Counted from the first letter of the stretch, positions 21,066-30,165 are shown. The stretch is DNA of 64,000 nucleotides from an uncultured beta proteobacterium (GCA_903844215.1 CAIMSP010000111.1:1-64000), one strand, 5' to 3'. Numbers and translations are program-made. The notes: generated by a model from the letters alone, not told the origin.

Positions 21066-23819
21066 TCAGAACTTGTAGTTCGCACCAAGCAGCACGGTGC
21101 GGCCGTACTTGATGTAGTCCAGCGGCTTGTCGCGCGTGCCGGAGTAGGTTTTATAGACAGCATCGTTGATGTTGTTGACCTGCAAGGTGAAGCCCAGGCC
21201 CTTAAGCCCACCGGCCTCAAAGCTGTAACCCACTTGGCCGTCCACCACGCTCTCGCCCACCACATACTTGAGCACTCGGCTGCCGTCGTAGGTGGTGATT
21301 TCACCAACAAAGTCGGAGCGCGTGCGCTGGCTTACGCGAGCCGAGAAACCACTCTTCTCGTAGTAAAGGGTGACGTTGCTGACATTCTTGGAAAGCCCTG
21401 GCAAGGGGATGTTCGCGCCGACCTGACTGCTGGGATCCTGAATCACGATGCCGCTCGACGTCGCAGAGGTACTGGCCGTCATACCAAATCCAGCCAGCGT
21501 GGGACTGATCAATTCGAACGGTATGGACGCTGAGAACTCGGCTCCCTTCAAACTGCCACTATGCCCATTGAACGGAGCGCTGTAGCTACCAAACGGCGTG
21601 GTAGCCGAGGTTCCATTGATCAGTTTCCCGAAATCGTGGTTGTCAACAGTGAATTGGTAGATGTAGCTCTTGAGGTCTTTGTAAAAGCCGGCCACTGCCA
21701 CGTAACCCTTCTTGGCAAAGTATTTCTCATACGAAATATCGTAGGCCGTGGCGCGCCAGGGGTCCAACTGTGGGTTGCCGCCGCCGCCCGAGGGTTTATG
21801 GGTTCCGGCATCGACACTGAAGTTCAGCGCAGCACTCATTTGGTCCATCCTAGGGCGCGCCATTTGCTGGCCAACGCCCAAGCGCACAGCCTGCTCGGAG
21901 GGAAGCGAAAACACCAGATTGACGCTGGGTAGCACGTCGGTATAGGTCTTGCCGTCAGTGTAGGGACGCATGACATTGGCCGTGTTGTCGGCCACCCTGG
22001 AGGTCGAGGACTGATCGGTAGTGATCGCCTGAACGCCGGCATTGCCGCGAAGCGGCAGGCCCCACACTTCGGTGTCGATATTGCCCTTGAGGAAGGCGGT
22101 TGTGATCTTCTCATCGATCGAATAGAGGTTGCCCGCCTTCCACAAGTCGCTGTTGGTCGTGGGATTTGACGTCATGTATTTTGCAAACACTCCGGGAATG
22201 TTCCACGCCGGAATGGTTCCCGTCCCGGAAAACCCAAGGCTCACCGGGCTGTCGAGCAAGTCACTCGAAATCGTCTGGTTTGGCCCCACACCCGGCGCCA
22301 GGATCACGGTGTCCTGGGCACGACGATAGGACTTCAGTCTGGCCGCGTAATTCAGACCCGCATCGAGACCTGATATCACGCTGTCCAATGCGCTCGGCAC
22401 GGGCAAGTTGGCAACCAGCTTGAAGCCCTTGAGTTCGTCTTCGACGTGCGGCAACTTCAGGTAGCCGGTGTCGTATTTGGTGTTGCCCAGCACCAGTTTT
22501 GAAGCGTCACTGTAATCACGGCCCAGAAGGATGGCGGGTGCGCCACCGTTGGCCCAATTCAGGTTGACATTGTCGGGTAGCACGCCGCCACCTGATGTGC
22601 GTGGACTGGTGTTGGTCTCGAGGCTGATTTCGTCGCGCACGGCCTTTGAATAGCTGGCATCGGCCAGCCACGAAATGCCGCCGAGTTTGAATTTGTTGGC
22701 CCATCCAAATGCGTCGATCTTGTCCTTGGTCGAACCATACATGCCTCGCACCATTGGGTAAGCCCCGGTGAAGGAACCACCCGTCTGAACACCGTTGGTA
22801 TTTTGCGTGATGGAGGTGTAATTGCCAGCGGGAAATGATCCCATCTGGGCCTGCGCATCCAGCGCAAATTCCATTCGGAATTCCGAATTTTCCTGTTTGA
22901 ATTTGGATGTATAGACGTCAAGCGTACTGGTCCAGTCCTTGGACGGGCGGTACTCCAGCACACCCATGAATCCGTCACGCTCGTTTTTTCCGCCGCGTGC
23001 CGTCGCCTTGGCGCCATGGGTTGACGCGACACCCGCTGGAACTCCGATGGAAATGCGGTTATCCGCATTCCATTCGTACAAATCCGACTCCCGATCCAGG
23101 ATGGGCGAGGTCATGTGAGCGTAGCCCAGCGCCACGCCGATGGTACGGTCAGCGAACTGATCGATGTAGCTGAAGCTGATTCGGTTGCCTGTTTCTTTGG
23201 CGTTGGCGATCGGTCCAAGAGAATTTTTCTCGCCGCGCACATTCAGCGTCACCACGCGCGAACCAAACGACAAGGGCCGCACGGTCTGCATGTCGATCGT
23301 TCCCGATAGCCCCTGTCCCACCATTCCTGCATCGGGTGTTTTGTACACGACCACACCACTCATCAACTCGGATGGGTACTGGTCAAATTCCACACTTCGG
23401 TTATCCCCGGTGCTGACCATTTCGCGGCCATTGAGCAGCGTGGTGGCAAAGTCCGGCGACAAGCCGCGCACGCTGATCACCTGTGCCCGGCCCGCCACAC
23501 GTTGCGCGGCCAAACCAGGCAGGCGTGCAATCGACTCCGCGATGCTGACGTCGGGCAACTTACCAATGTCTTCAGCCGACACCGCCTCCACGATGGAGTC
23601 GGAGTTCTTCTTGACCGAAATCGCGTCCTCGATGCCCTTGCGGATGCCGGTCACGACCACGGTATCGAGCTTGGCCGCTGCTGCATCTGCAGTCTGCTGG
23701 GCGTACGACGAGCCCGCGCTCATCAGCAGCACAGCGCAGCCGGCGGCGATGGGTGCGAGCTGAAACATGGCGCGTCGGGAGGCGTTCGACTCGTAACGCT
23801 TCTTCGGAAAAGTCTTCAT
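21066..23819 (-). CDS. TonB-dependent maltodextrin-type receptor 1
   Basis: A 917-residue outer-membrane receptor. AGGAG lies about 9 bases before the ATG at 23819. A signal peptide ending 'SSYAQQ' precedes the TonB-box region 'LDTVVVTGIR' and the plug ('SDSIVEAVSAEDIGKLPD', 'VISVRGLSPDFATTLLNGRE'). The C-terminus ends in an aromatic residue (ANYKF), as expected for barrel assembly. Sequence style resembles the Caulobacter MalA / Xanthomonas carbohydrate TBDT group. It has a close paralogue at 27090-29888. Co-transcription with pullulanase suggests import of branched-starch products larger than a porin would pass. Substrate is inferred from context. Confidence 0.92.
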   Translation of the reverse strand: MKTFPKKRYESNASRRAMFQLAPIAAGCAVLLMSAGSSYAQQTADAAAAKLDTVVVTGIRKGIEDAISVKKNSDSIVEAVSAEDIGKLPDVSIAESIARLPGLAAQRVAGRAQVISVRGLSPDFATTLLNGREMVSTGDNRSVEFDQYPSELMSGVVVYKTPDAGMVGQGLSGTIDMQTVRPLSFGSRVVTLNVRGEKNSLGPIANAKETGNRISFSYIDQFADRTIGVALGYAHMTSPILDRESDLYEWNADNRISIGVPAGVASTHGAKATARGGKNERDGFMGVLEYRPSKDWTSTLDVYTSKFKQENSEFRMEFALDAQAQMGSFPAGNYTSITQNTNGVQTGGSFTGAYPMVRGMYGSTKDKIDAFGWANKFKLGGISWLADASYSKAVRDEISLETNTSPRTSGGGVLPDNVNLNWANGGAPAILLGRDYSDASKLVLGNTKYDTGYLKLPHVEDELKGFKLVANLPVPSALDSVISGLDAGLNYAARLKSYRRAQDTVILAPGVGPNQTISSDLLDSPVSLGFSGTGTIPAWNIPGVFAKYMTSNPTTNSDLWKAGNLYSIDEKITTAFLKGNIDTEVWGLPLRGNAGVQAITTDQSSTSRVADNTANVMRPYTDGKTYTDVLPSVNLVFSLPSEQAVRLGVGQQMARPRMDQMSAALNFSVDAGTHKPSGGGGNPQLDPWRATAYDISYEKYFAKKGYVAVAGFYKDLKSYIYQFTVDNHDFGKLINGTSATTPFGSYSAPFNGHSGSLKGAEFSASIPFELISPTLAGFGMTASTSATSSGIVIQDPSSQVGANIPLPGLSKNVSNVTLYYEKSGFSARVSQRTRSDFVGEITTYDGSRVLKYVVGESVVDGQVGYSFEAGGLKGLGFTLQVNNINDAVYKTYSGTRDKPLDYIKYGRTVLLGANYKF

Positions 23820-24068
23820 TCAATGTCTCCTATGACCCGGGTGAACAAAACATGCCTTTGAGAAATTCAACGGCACTTCAAGAATACTTGGTGGCGATAC
23901 GTTTGTAGCAAAACAAGATATATATAAAAATTGGCGGAAACCCTATGTTTCCGCGAGAAATGGGCTCTTGCAGTCAACTTTCATTGGCAAATATTGAGAT
24001 ACTCGATGCTGACTGCGTGTCGCATTCTTTGGTCTTTCATCTCATTTCGTGGCAGATGACTGCAATAA
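23820..24068 (-). promoter_or_regulatory. Leader and promoter region of TonB receptor 1
   Basis: About 250 non-coding bases. Elements shared with the TonB receptor 2 leader are AGGAGACATT before the start, TTTGTANCAAAACAAGATAT (23902-23921) and GGCGGAAACCC (23933-23943). Each lies exactly 6,082 bp from its partner upstream of receptor 2. The site CAAGATATATAT (23914-23925) is a degenerate form of the perfect palindrome at 29996-30007. No convincing -35/-10 pair was found, which may indicate activator-dependent transcription. Confidence 0.6.
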
Positions 24069-24083
24069 TGTAACCAAACTACA
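24069..24083. promoter_or_regulatory. HexR-like operator upstream of TonB receptor 1
   Basis: TGTAACCAAACTACA, a strong near-palindrome, 13/15 identical to the minus-strand reading of the glgP site. It lies 250 bp upstream of the receptor start, at the same relative position as the 30151-30165 site upstream of receptor 2. Confidence 0.7.
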
Positions 24084-24255
24084 TTTGAAAAATGGATAAA
24101 TGTGCCTCTTAATGCACTGCCAACATGGCGGTTTGTAGAACATTTCGACTGTTTGCGGCTGGCTCGCACTCGAGCGCCCGATGGAAGCGGGCGCAGCCCG
24201 GGCCGCTGGCTTTCGCCGAGTTCGCTTGAAAAGCGATCACTTGGCGCAACCCGGC
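24084..24255. other. Non-coding gap after the esterase gene
   Basis: I see no gene here. A GC hairpin, GCGCCCG (24174-24180) with CGGGCGC (24188-24194), follows the minus-strand esterase stop but lacks a T-tract, so it is at best a weak terminator. Confidence 0.4.
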
Positions 24256-25167
24256 TCAAGGCTTTCCCAGCAGGAACAGGAACGGAATCTCGAGTCGCTT
24301 GGCCCAGGCGTCTTCGTTGTGCCCCTCGCCTTCAAACACCGGCGACTGAAAGTTGCTCGCGTCGTAGCCGCGGTCGCGCACGATTTCGTCGATGAAGCGT
24401 TGATAGTTGCCGTAGATGGCATCGAGCTGCGTCGTTCCGCGGTCCATGTAGAGCCGGTGCTCTCGAGGATCGGCCAAATGCTCGCTCAGGTAGTTGAAGG
24501 CCGCCAGCGGCAGCGCCGAGTTGGCCTCCAGCGTGCCGACCCAGTTCGTGGACAGCCCTGCAGCGCCGCCGAACACCTGGGGGTACTCGTTCATCGCGTA
24601 GATCGAGATCACGCCGCCCATGCTCGAACCCATGACGAAGCAGTGCTCGCGCTCGGGGCGCGTGGAGAAGCGCTGGTCGATCGCGGGCTTGAGTTCCTCC
24701 ACCATGAAGCGCAGGTAGTCGTCCGAGCGCGGCTCCCGCTCCAGCCATTGGTCCACCAAGGCCTGGCGCGTGGCCGCATTGACCCAGGGCAGAAACTTCC
24801 GGGGAAAGTATTCGGACCAGCGCGACTTGCCGGCGTTGGCGATGGCCACGACGATGGTGTCGGCAATGCGCCCCTGGCGCATCAGGCGCGAGAGTGTGAC
24901 GTCCACATGCCAGGCCTTCTTTAACCAGGTGACGCTTGGATCGAACAGGCCCTGGCCGTCCTGCATATAGACCACGTTGTAGCGTTTGGCAGCCGAGTAA
25001 CCCTCGGGCAGCCAGACGTCGATGTGACGCGCGGCCACGTACTTGGATGGGAAGTTCTCCAGCCGCTGGATGCTGCCACTGCTGACCTGCGGCACGGGCT
25101 GCGCCGGGGCGGCGGCGCTCAGCGCCAGACCCAGCAGGGCGAAAAGCGTGAGGCTCATTTTCTTCAT
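24256..25167 (-). CDS. Exported alpha/beta-hydrolase-fold esterase (EstD/Fes-like, PF00756 type)
   Basis: From the ATG at 25167 (AGGA about 9 bases upstream) it has 303 residues and a Sec signal, 'KMSLTLFALLGLALSAAAPAQ'. The core shows 'HIDVWLPEGYSAAKRYNVVYMQDGQGLFD', nucleophile elbow 'GSSMGGVIS' and a C-terminal His in 'EGEGHNEDAW', the layout of PF00756 esterases (esterase D, enterobactin esterase-like). The substrate is unknown. It lies between the periplasmic amylase and TonB receptor 1 on the same strand, so it probably acts in the periplasm on starch-associated material such as acylated glucans; this is inference from position only. Confidence 0.8.
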   Translation of the reverse strand: MKKMSLTLFALLGLALSAAAPAQPVPQVSSGSIQRLENFPSKYVAARHIDVWLPEGYSAAKRYNVVYMQDGQGLFDPSVTWLKKAWHVDVTLSRLMRQGRIADTIVVAIANAGKSRWSEYFPRKFLPWVNAATRQALVDQWLEREPRSDDYLRFMVEELKPAIDQRFSTRPEREHCFVMGSSMGGVISIYAMNEYPQVFGGAAGLSTNWVGTLEANSALPLAAFNYLSEHLADPREHRLYMDRGTTQLDAIYGNYQRFIDEIVRDRGYDASNFQSPVFEGEGHNEDAWAKRLEIPFLFLLGKP

Positions 25168-25304
25168 TTGCGCGGTCCTGAATCGGTTTTTCTGACGGCA
25201 CAATTCCAAACCTTACCGACGCCGTCTCCATGGCGGTGGCGCGGCTCAAGTAGCTTGCCCATGGGGCCGCACCAGCACGCGTTGTTGGGCGTTGCCATGC
25301 GCGA

Positions 25305-26951
25305 CTATTGCACGCGCTTGAAGACGCTGTAGCCGCCGTGGGTTTGCACGTCGGGCGCCAACACGCGAAAGCCTCCGGCGGGAATGCGCACCGTGGTCAT
25401 GCCTGCCAGCAACACCAGCGGCTTGGCCTTGGGGTCCAGCAGATCGATCAGCTGCGATCCATTCATGAGCTTGGAGTTGGCGATCAGGATGCGCTCGGTC
25501 ACGGCCTTCTTGCCCGGATTCGCCAGCACCAGCACCGTGTCTTGCACCCGGTCGGTGTAGCGTTCAAAGGCCAGTAGCTGATTCGTCTCCGCCAGGCGGA
25601 AGTTGCCCACGCGCAGGGCGCGGTGTTGCCCTCTCAGGTGCACGAGTTGGCGCGTCCAGCGCAAGGCGGGGTTGGCGTCGCGCACCAGGTCCCAGCGCAT
25701 GGGCGCGCGATTCTGCGGGTCCTCGCCACCGACCATGCCCAACTCGCTGCCGTAGTACAGGTTGGGCGAACCCGGCAGCGTGAATTGCAGCAACTGCGCC
25801 AACTCGCGTTGCTGCTGGCGCGGCAGCAAGCTGGCCAGGCGCGGGTTGTCATGGTTGTCCAGCATCAGCCAGGACTTGAGCGTGGGCTCGATGCCGGCCT
25901 CGTTGATGGTGCGCTCCAGCATGCGCGCCGCCGTGGGTGGCGCGATCAGGCCTTGAACCGTGCTCAGCACAATGTCGCGCAGCGTGAAGTTGATGACGCC
26001 GTCCACGGACGCCAACCACTCCTTGGGAAAGTTGGGAATCTCGCCCACCACCAGCGAACCCGGTTTGGCCCGATGCGCGGCCTGCGTCAATTCCGCCAGC
26101 ACCTGCGGACCCAGCTCGGGCGCAACGTCCAGCCGCCAGCCGTCCACGCCGTCGCGCAGCGTGCGCTGCAGCACCGAGTCGGCGTCGGCGTAGAGGTAGT
26201 TGCGGACTGCCGGATTTTCCAGATTGAGCTCGGGCAGGTTCGGGGCCTGGACCCAACTGCGAGCGCCGCCCGGGTACTGCGGCCCGAAGTAGAACCAGTT
26301 GCGGTACGGGCTTTGCGGATCGAGCAGCGCCTGCTGGAAGATCGGTGCCTTGCGCCCCATGTGGTTGAACACGCCGTCGAGCACCAGCTTCATGCCCTTG
26401 GCGTGCACGGCCTGCATGAGTTGCTCCAGGTCCGCGCGCTGGCCGAACTCGGGGGAGACGCTCAGGTAGTCCAGCGTGTCGTACTTGTGGTTGGTGTAGG
26501 CCAACTGGATTGGACTGAGGTAGAGAACGTCCACGCCCAAACGCTGCACGTAGTCGAGCTGGCTGGCCACACTTTGCAGGTCGCCGCCCCAGAAGTCGAT
26601 CTCGTGGCTCCAGAGGTTGAGCGCTGGCAGGTAACGGCCGCGGCGCGGCTGCTCGCTCCAGCGGTGCAGCCGCTTGGGCGATGGATAAAGAGCGCGCTTG
26701 TCGTCAAGCCGCGCCGACGGCGCGAACCGGTCCACCAGCACCTGGTAGACGATTGCGCCGTTGCGCCAGTCCTGCTCGCGGACATCGAAGCTGCCGCCAA
26801 GCTCGATGTCGAGACGGCTGGCGTAGGACGCAGGGGCGGCGGGCTCGATTTGGCCCTGTGCCGTGGCGGTTCCCCCGAGTAAAAAACTGAAACCGCAAAG
26901 GCCCAGGGCAAGCCTGAATTTGGATTGTCGGAGCACGCGCCAAGTTGCCAT
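25305..26951 (-). CDS. Periplasmic alpha-amylase family protein (GH13)
   Basis: 548 residues from the ATG at 26951, chosen because it gives a normal signal peptide ('KFRLALGLCGFSFLLGGTATAQG'). In-frame ATGs at 26963, 26972 and 26993 remain possible, and no start has a well-placed ribosome site. A short N-terminal strand domain precedes the GH13 barrel ('AIVYQVLVDRFAPS', 'DFWGGDLQSVASQLDYVQRLGVD'). Catalytic residues are Asp in 'GWRLDVAPE' (about 275), Glu in 'VVGEIPNF' (about 304) and Asp in 'LDNHDNPR' (about 368). It would trim imported dextrins for MalE. A terminator lies between it and TonB receptor 2, so it depends on read-through or its own promoter. Confidence 0.88.
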   Translation of the reverse strand: MATWRVLRQSKFRLALGLCGFSFLLGGTATAQGQIEPAAPASYASRLDIELGGSFDVREQDWRNGAIVYQVLVDRFAPSARLDDKRALYPSPKRLHRWSEQPRRGRYLPALNLWSHEIDFWGGDLQSVASQLDYVQRLGVDVLYLSPIQLAYTNHKYDTLDYLSVSPEFGQRADLEQLMQAVHAKGMKLVLDGVFNHMGRKAPIFQQALLDPQSPYRNWFYFGPQYPGGARSWVQAPNLPELNLENPAVRNYLYADADSVLQRTLRDGVDGWRLDVAPELGPQVLAELTQAAHRAKPGSLVVGEIPNFPKEWLASVDGVINFTLRDIVLSTVQGLIAPPTAARMLERTINEAGIEPTLKSWLMLDNHDNPRLASLLPRQQQRELAQLLQFTLPGSPNLYYGSELGMVGGEDPQNRAPMRWDLVRDANPALRWTRQLVHLRGQHRALRVGNFRLAETNQLLAFERYTDRVQDTVLVLANPGKKAVTERILIANSKLMNGSQLIDLLDPKAKPLVLLAGMTTVRIPAGGFRVLAPDVQTHGGYSVFKRVQ

Positions 26952-27030
26952 CTCTTCTACCATTTCGGTCATTATGAAGTCGCCGTTTGCCATCACATCT
27001 TTGGCTCTGGTGGTTTGGTCTGCCCCAAGA

Positions 27031-27064
27031 AAAAGCCCCTTGCCAACGTCAGCCGGCAAGGGGC
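27031..27064 (-). terminator. Rho-independent terminator after TonB receptor 2
   Basis: GCCCCTTGCC (27035-27044) pairs with GGCAAGGGGC (27055-27064); on the minus strand it is followed by TTTTTCTTG. Stem arms and flanks (AGCCGGCAAGGGGCAA, GCCCT, GGAG) match the terminator after pulA at 17341-17377, evidence of a duplicated transcription-unit end. Confidence 0.85.
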
Positions 27065-27089
27065 AAGCCCTTGGAGATATGGGTTCTTT

Positions 27090-29888
27090 TTAGTACTTGT
27101 AGTTAAGACCAAACAGGTAGGTTTTTCCATACTTTGAGCGCTCGAGGATGTTCGTCGGCACATCCTTGTAACGCACAAATTCCGCATTGGTCATGTTGTT
27201 GCCCTGCGCCAGTATGGTCAGTCCTTTGGCAAAGCCAGACTGCAACTCGTAGCCGAGCTGCAAATCGACAACGGTTTCACCCTTGATGTAGGTGAGTTGA
27301 CGATCACCCGTGAAGCTCGACACCTCGCCCACGAACGCGGAACGTTGACGTTGCGCGACGCGCGTCGAGAATCCGTTCTTCTCGTAGTACAGGGTCAAAG
27401 TGCTCACCTGCTTGGACAGGCCAGGCAACGGAATTTTGTTGGTGGTGATGTTGTCCACTGACAAACCCGACGTAGGCAGATTCACTGAACTGGAGGTATC
27501 CGAATAGCTGGCTTGGACGCCAAAACCATCGAGCATCGAGCTCACGAGATTCAACGGAAGTGACGCTGAAAGCTCAACCCCAGACAGGTGCCCACCCGAA
27601 CCGTTGAATGGACGGGTGAACGTTCCAATGGTTGACGCGGCAGGGAAACTGCTGGGTGTCAGATACGAGGCAAAATTGAAGTTCGGATTGGCGACATTCA
27701 CGATGTAGGTGCTGAGGTCCTTGTAGAAGCCTGCCACGCTGACATAGCCTTTGGTACCAAAGTACTTTTCGTAGGAAACGTCCAATGCGGTGGCGCGGAA
27801 CGGCTTCAGGTTGGGATTGCCGCCATCGCCGGTAAACTGCCCATTGGTACCGTTCTGATTAGGCTTGGTGGCGTCGTAATTGAACGAGAAGCTGGCGCGC
27901 ATGTCGTTCAGCGTTGGGCGTGCCATTTGACGGGCCAAGCCCATGCGCACGGTCTGATCGCCACCGACGTCAAACGCAAGATTGGAACTCGGCAGGACGT
28001 CAGTGAACGTTGTGCCGACCGTTGCCGTAGCACCCGGGCAAACGGTGTCGCTGGTGCAGCCTGCGCGGTCCACGTTGTATGCGGTCGAACTTTGGTCGGT
28101 GTTGACGACTTGCAAACCCACGTTGCCGCGAACTGGAAAGCCGAGCAACTTGCTGTCAATGTCACCCTTGCCATAGAAGGTGGAAACCTTTTCCTTGACC
28201 TTCCAATCCTTGTTGAAAATATCCGGATGGACTTTGGACACCACGGCGTATGTTCCTGCCGACAGCGCAGCCAGCGGATCAAAGGTGCCGATTTTGACGC
28301 CGTTGACCGTTGTCGATCCAGTGCCAGGCATGTCCGCCGTAGCCAAAGGACCGCCACTGGCGATCACCAGACGTCCTTCGATGTACTCGCGTGACTTGGT
28401 CCGATCAGAGATGTTGATACCCAAGTCCAGCGCGCTCACAAACCAGCCGTCCGGCAGGTTGCGCTTGGCATTCAGGCGAAACGCGTCCAACTTGTCTTCA
28501 ACATGCGGAAGCTTGGAGTAACCAGCCTGTGGAGAACCTGTACCGCCACCCCAACCTTGCACGTCAGTTAGCTTGATCAGGCTGCGATCGGTGTAGTTGA
28601 AGCCGGGTGTGAACGATTGTGCGTTGGTAAAGGCCACGCTGTCCAAAGCGGCCGTGCCCAAGGTGGCCTGCGGCGTACCGGCGGTGGTTTCCAGGATTGC
28701 ACCTTTGCGCACCACTTTGGAAGTGGCCAGATCGGCATTGGCCATCCACTCGCCGATTTTGAGTTTATTGTTCCAGCCGAACGAGTCCATCGTGTCCTTG
28801 GTGCTCTCCGCATCGTTGCGCACCACACCGCGCACGTTGTTAAAGGTACCTGCAGTCACGTCGCTGCCGCTTAGCGTTGCGCTGGTCAACACACCGGGCT
28901 TGTCGTAATTCCCGTTATTCCAACTGTCGTTCATTGGCGCCTGAAAGCCCTTGGTGGCCTTCATTTTGTCAAACGTGGAGTGAAAGACGTCTAGCGTGCT
29001 GGAGAAGTTCTTGTTTGGCTTGAACTGGATCACCGCCATCGTGCCGTCGCGCGTCTCGGTTGTCTGGTCAGCCCAGGCATTGAAACCGTTGTACGGGACA
29101 TTCAAATTGGCGCCCGCGCCATTGAGTTGGGCTGTTCCCGTGCCCCAAGATTCAAAGCGAGTTGTGGTCGGTCCTTTGGAATCGAGCCTTGCAAAGCCAA
29201 GTGCCACGCCAATGGTTCGATCTGCAAACTGGTCGACGTAGGAAACACTGAAACGGCCGCCGTCGCCGGTCGCCATCCCCGTGCCAACGCCCGAGTGTTC
29301 CTTGCGGTAGTTTGCCGCCACGGCTCGGCCGGGGAAATCGAGCGGCCGTACCGTCTGAATATCGACCGTGCCAGACAAACCCTGGCCTACCAGTGAGCCA
29401 TCGGGCGTCTTGTACACCACCACGCCGCTCACCAATTCCGAAGGATATTGGTCGTATTCAACGCCACGGCTGTCACCGGTTGAAACCTGTTCGCGCCCAT
29501 TGAGCAAGCCTGTAGTCATGTCGGGCGACATACCGCGGATACTGATCTGCTGGGCACGACCATTCACACGCTGAGCGGCTAAGCCAGGCAGGCGGGCAAG
29601 CGATTCGGCGATGCTGGAGTCTGGCAACTTGCCGATGTCTTCGGCCGAAATCGCTTCCACGATCGAATCGGAGTTCTTCTTCACCGAAATTGCAGCTTCA
29701 ATACCCTTGCGGATACCGGTCACGACCACGGTGCTCAGGTTGGCGCTGGCGGCGTCAGGCGCTTGCTGAGCGTACGAAACGCCCGTGCTCATCAGCAGGA
29801 CCGCGCAGCCTGCGGCGATTGGTGCGAGTTGAAATACGGAGCGCTGCGAGGTAACCGACTCGTAACGCTTCTTCTGGATGGGCTTCAT
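27090..29888 (-). CDS. TonB-dependent maltodextrin-type receptor 2
   Basis: A paralogue of the receptor at 21066-23819. The start at 29888 ('MKPIQKKRYESVTSQR') has AGGAG nearby; the in-frame ATG at 29945 lacks one and sits in the conserved leader. 932 residues: a signal peptide ending 'VSYAQQ', 'LSTVVVTGIRKGIEAAISVKKNSD', plug motifs 'EDIGKLPDSSIAESLARLPG' and 'QISIRGMSPDMTTGLLNGRE', and a final barrel strand ending 'LFGLNYKY'. N-termini and plugs of the two receptors are nearly the same while the extracellular loops differ, suggesting duplication followed by substrate divergence, for example linear versus branched dextrins (inference). Confidence 0.92.
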   Translation of the reverse strand: MKPIQKKRYESVTSQRSVFQLAPIAAGCAVLLMSTGVSYAQQAPDAASANLSTVVVTGIRKGIEAAISVKKNSDSIVEAISAEDIGKLPDSSIAESLARLPGLAAQRVNGRAQQISIRGMSPDMTTGLLNGREQVSTGDSRGVEYDQYPSELVSGVVVYKTPDGSLVGQGLSGTVDIQTVRPLDFPGRAVAANYRKEHSGVGTGMATGDGGRFSVSYVDQFADRTIGVALGFARLDSKGPTTTRFESWGTGTAQLNGAGANLNVPYNGFNAWADQTTETRDGTMAVIQFKPNKNFSSTLDVFHSTFDKMKATKGFQAPMNDSWNNGNYDKPGVLTSATLSGSDVTAGTFNNVRGVVRNDAESTKDTMDSFGWNNKLKIGEWMANADLATSKVVRKGAILETTAGTPQATLGTAALDSVAFTNAQSFTPGFNYTDRSLIKLTDVQGWGGGTGSPQAGYSKLPHVEDKLDAFRLNAKRNLPDGWFVSALDLGINISDRTKSREYIEGRLVIASGGPLATADMPGTGSTTVNGVKIGTFDPLAALSAGTYAVVSKVHPDIFNKDWKVKEKVSTFYGKGDIDSKLLGFPVRGNVGLQVVNTDQSSTAYNVDRAGCTSDTVCPGATATVGTTFTDVLPSSNLAFDVGGDQTVRMGLARQMARPTLNDMRASFSFNYDATKPNQNGTNGQFTGDGGNPNLKPFRATALDVSYEKYFGTKGYVSVAGFYKDLSTYIVNVANPNFNFASYLTPSSFPAASTIGTFTRPFNGSGGHLSGVELSASLPLNLVSSMLDGFGVQASYSDTSSSVNLPTSGLSVDNITTNKIPLPGLSKQVSTLTLYYEKNGFSTRVAQRQRSAFVGEVSSFTGDRQLTYIKGETVVDLQLGYELQSGFAKGLTILAQGNNMTNAEFVRYKDVPTNILERSKYGKTYLFGLNYKY

Positions 29889-30150
29889 TGAATGTCTCCT
29901 AGGACCTTGCGGAACAAAAAATCCCTTGAAAATACCCAAGGGCACAAAAATAAACTGGCGTCAGACCCAACGTCTTGAAGGCGTTTGTACCAAAACAAGA
30001 TATCTTGAAATATTGGCGTAAACCCTGAAGCGGCGTCAAGATATCTTCGGAATATCGATTTCTCATAGGGAGAATGGCCGTCATTCAGGTCGAATTTGAG
30101 GCATTCTGCGCCGGATGGACTCCACCATCACTTCTACATTCCGACGATCG
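29889..30150 (-). promoter_or_regulatory. Leader and promoter region of TonB receptor 2
   Basis: Non-coding region. It contains a perfect 12-bp palindrome CAAGATATCTTG (29996-30007), an 11/12 copy CAAGATATCTTC (30037-30048) 41 bp away, TTTGTA (29984-29989, a possible minus-strand -10 TACAAA) and GGCGTAAACCC (30015-30025, repeated at 30202-30212). Matching elements occur upstream of receptor 1 with constant spacing. The palindromes look like sites for a dimeric regulator not encoded in an obvious place here. Confidence 0.6.
29996..30007. repeat. Perfect palindrome CAAGATATCTTG
   Basis: A 12-bp perfect inverted repeat within the receptor 2 leader. A near copy is at 30037-30048 and a degenerate one at 23914-23925. 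Probable operator. Confidence 0.55.
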
Positions 30151-30165
30151 TGTAGTCAAAGTACA
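30151..30165. promoter_or_regulatory. HexR-like operator upstream of TonB receptor 2
   Basis: TGTAGTCAAAGTACA, 12/15 identical to the site at 24069-24083 and in the same position relative to its receptor gene (263 versus 250 bp upstream). HexR assignment is by similarity. Confidence 0.65.
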
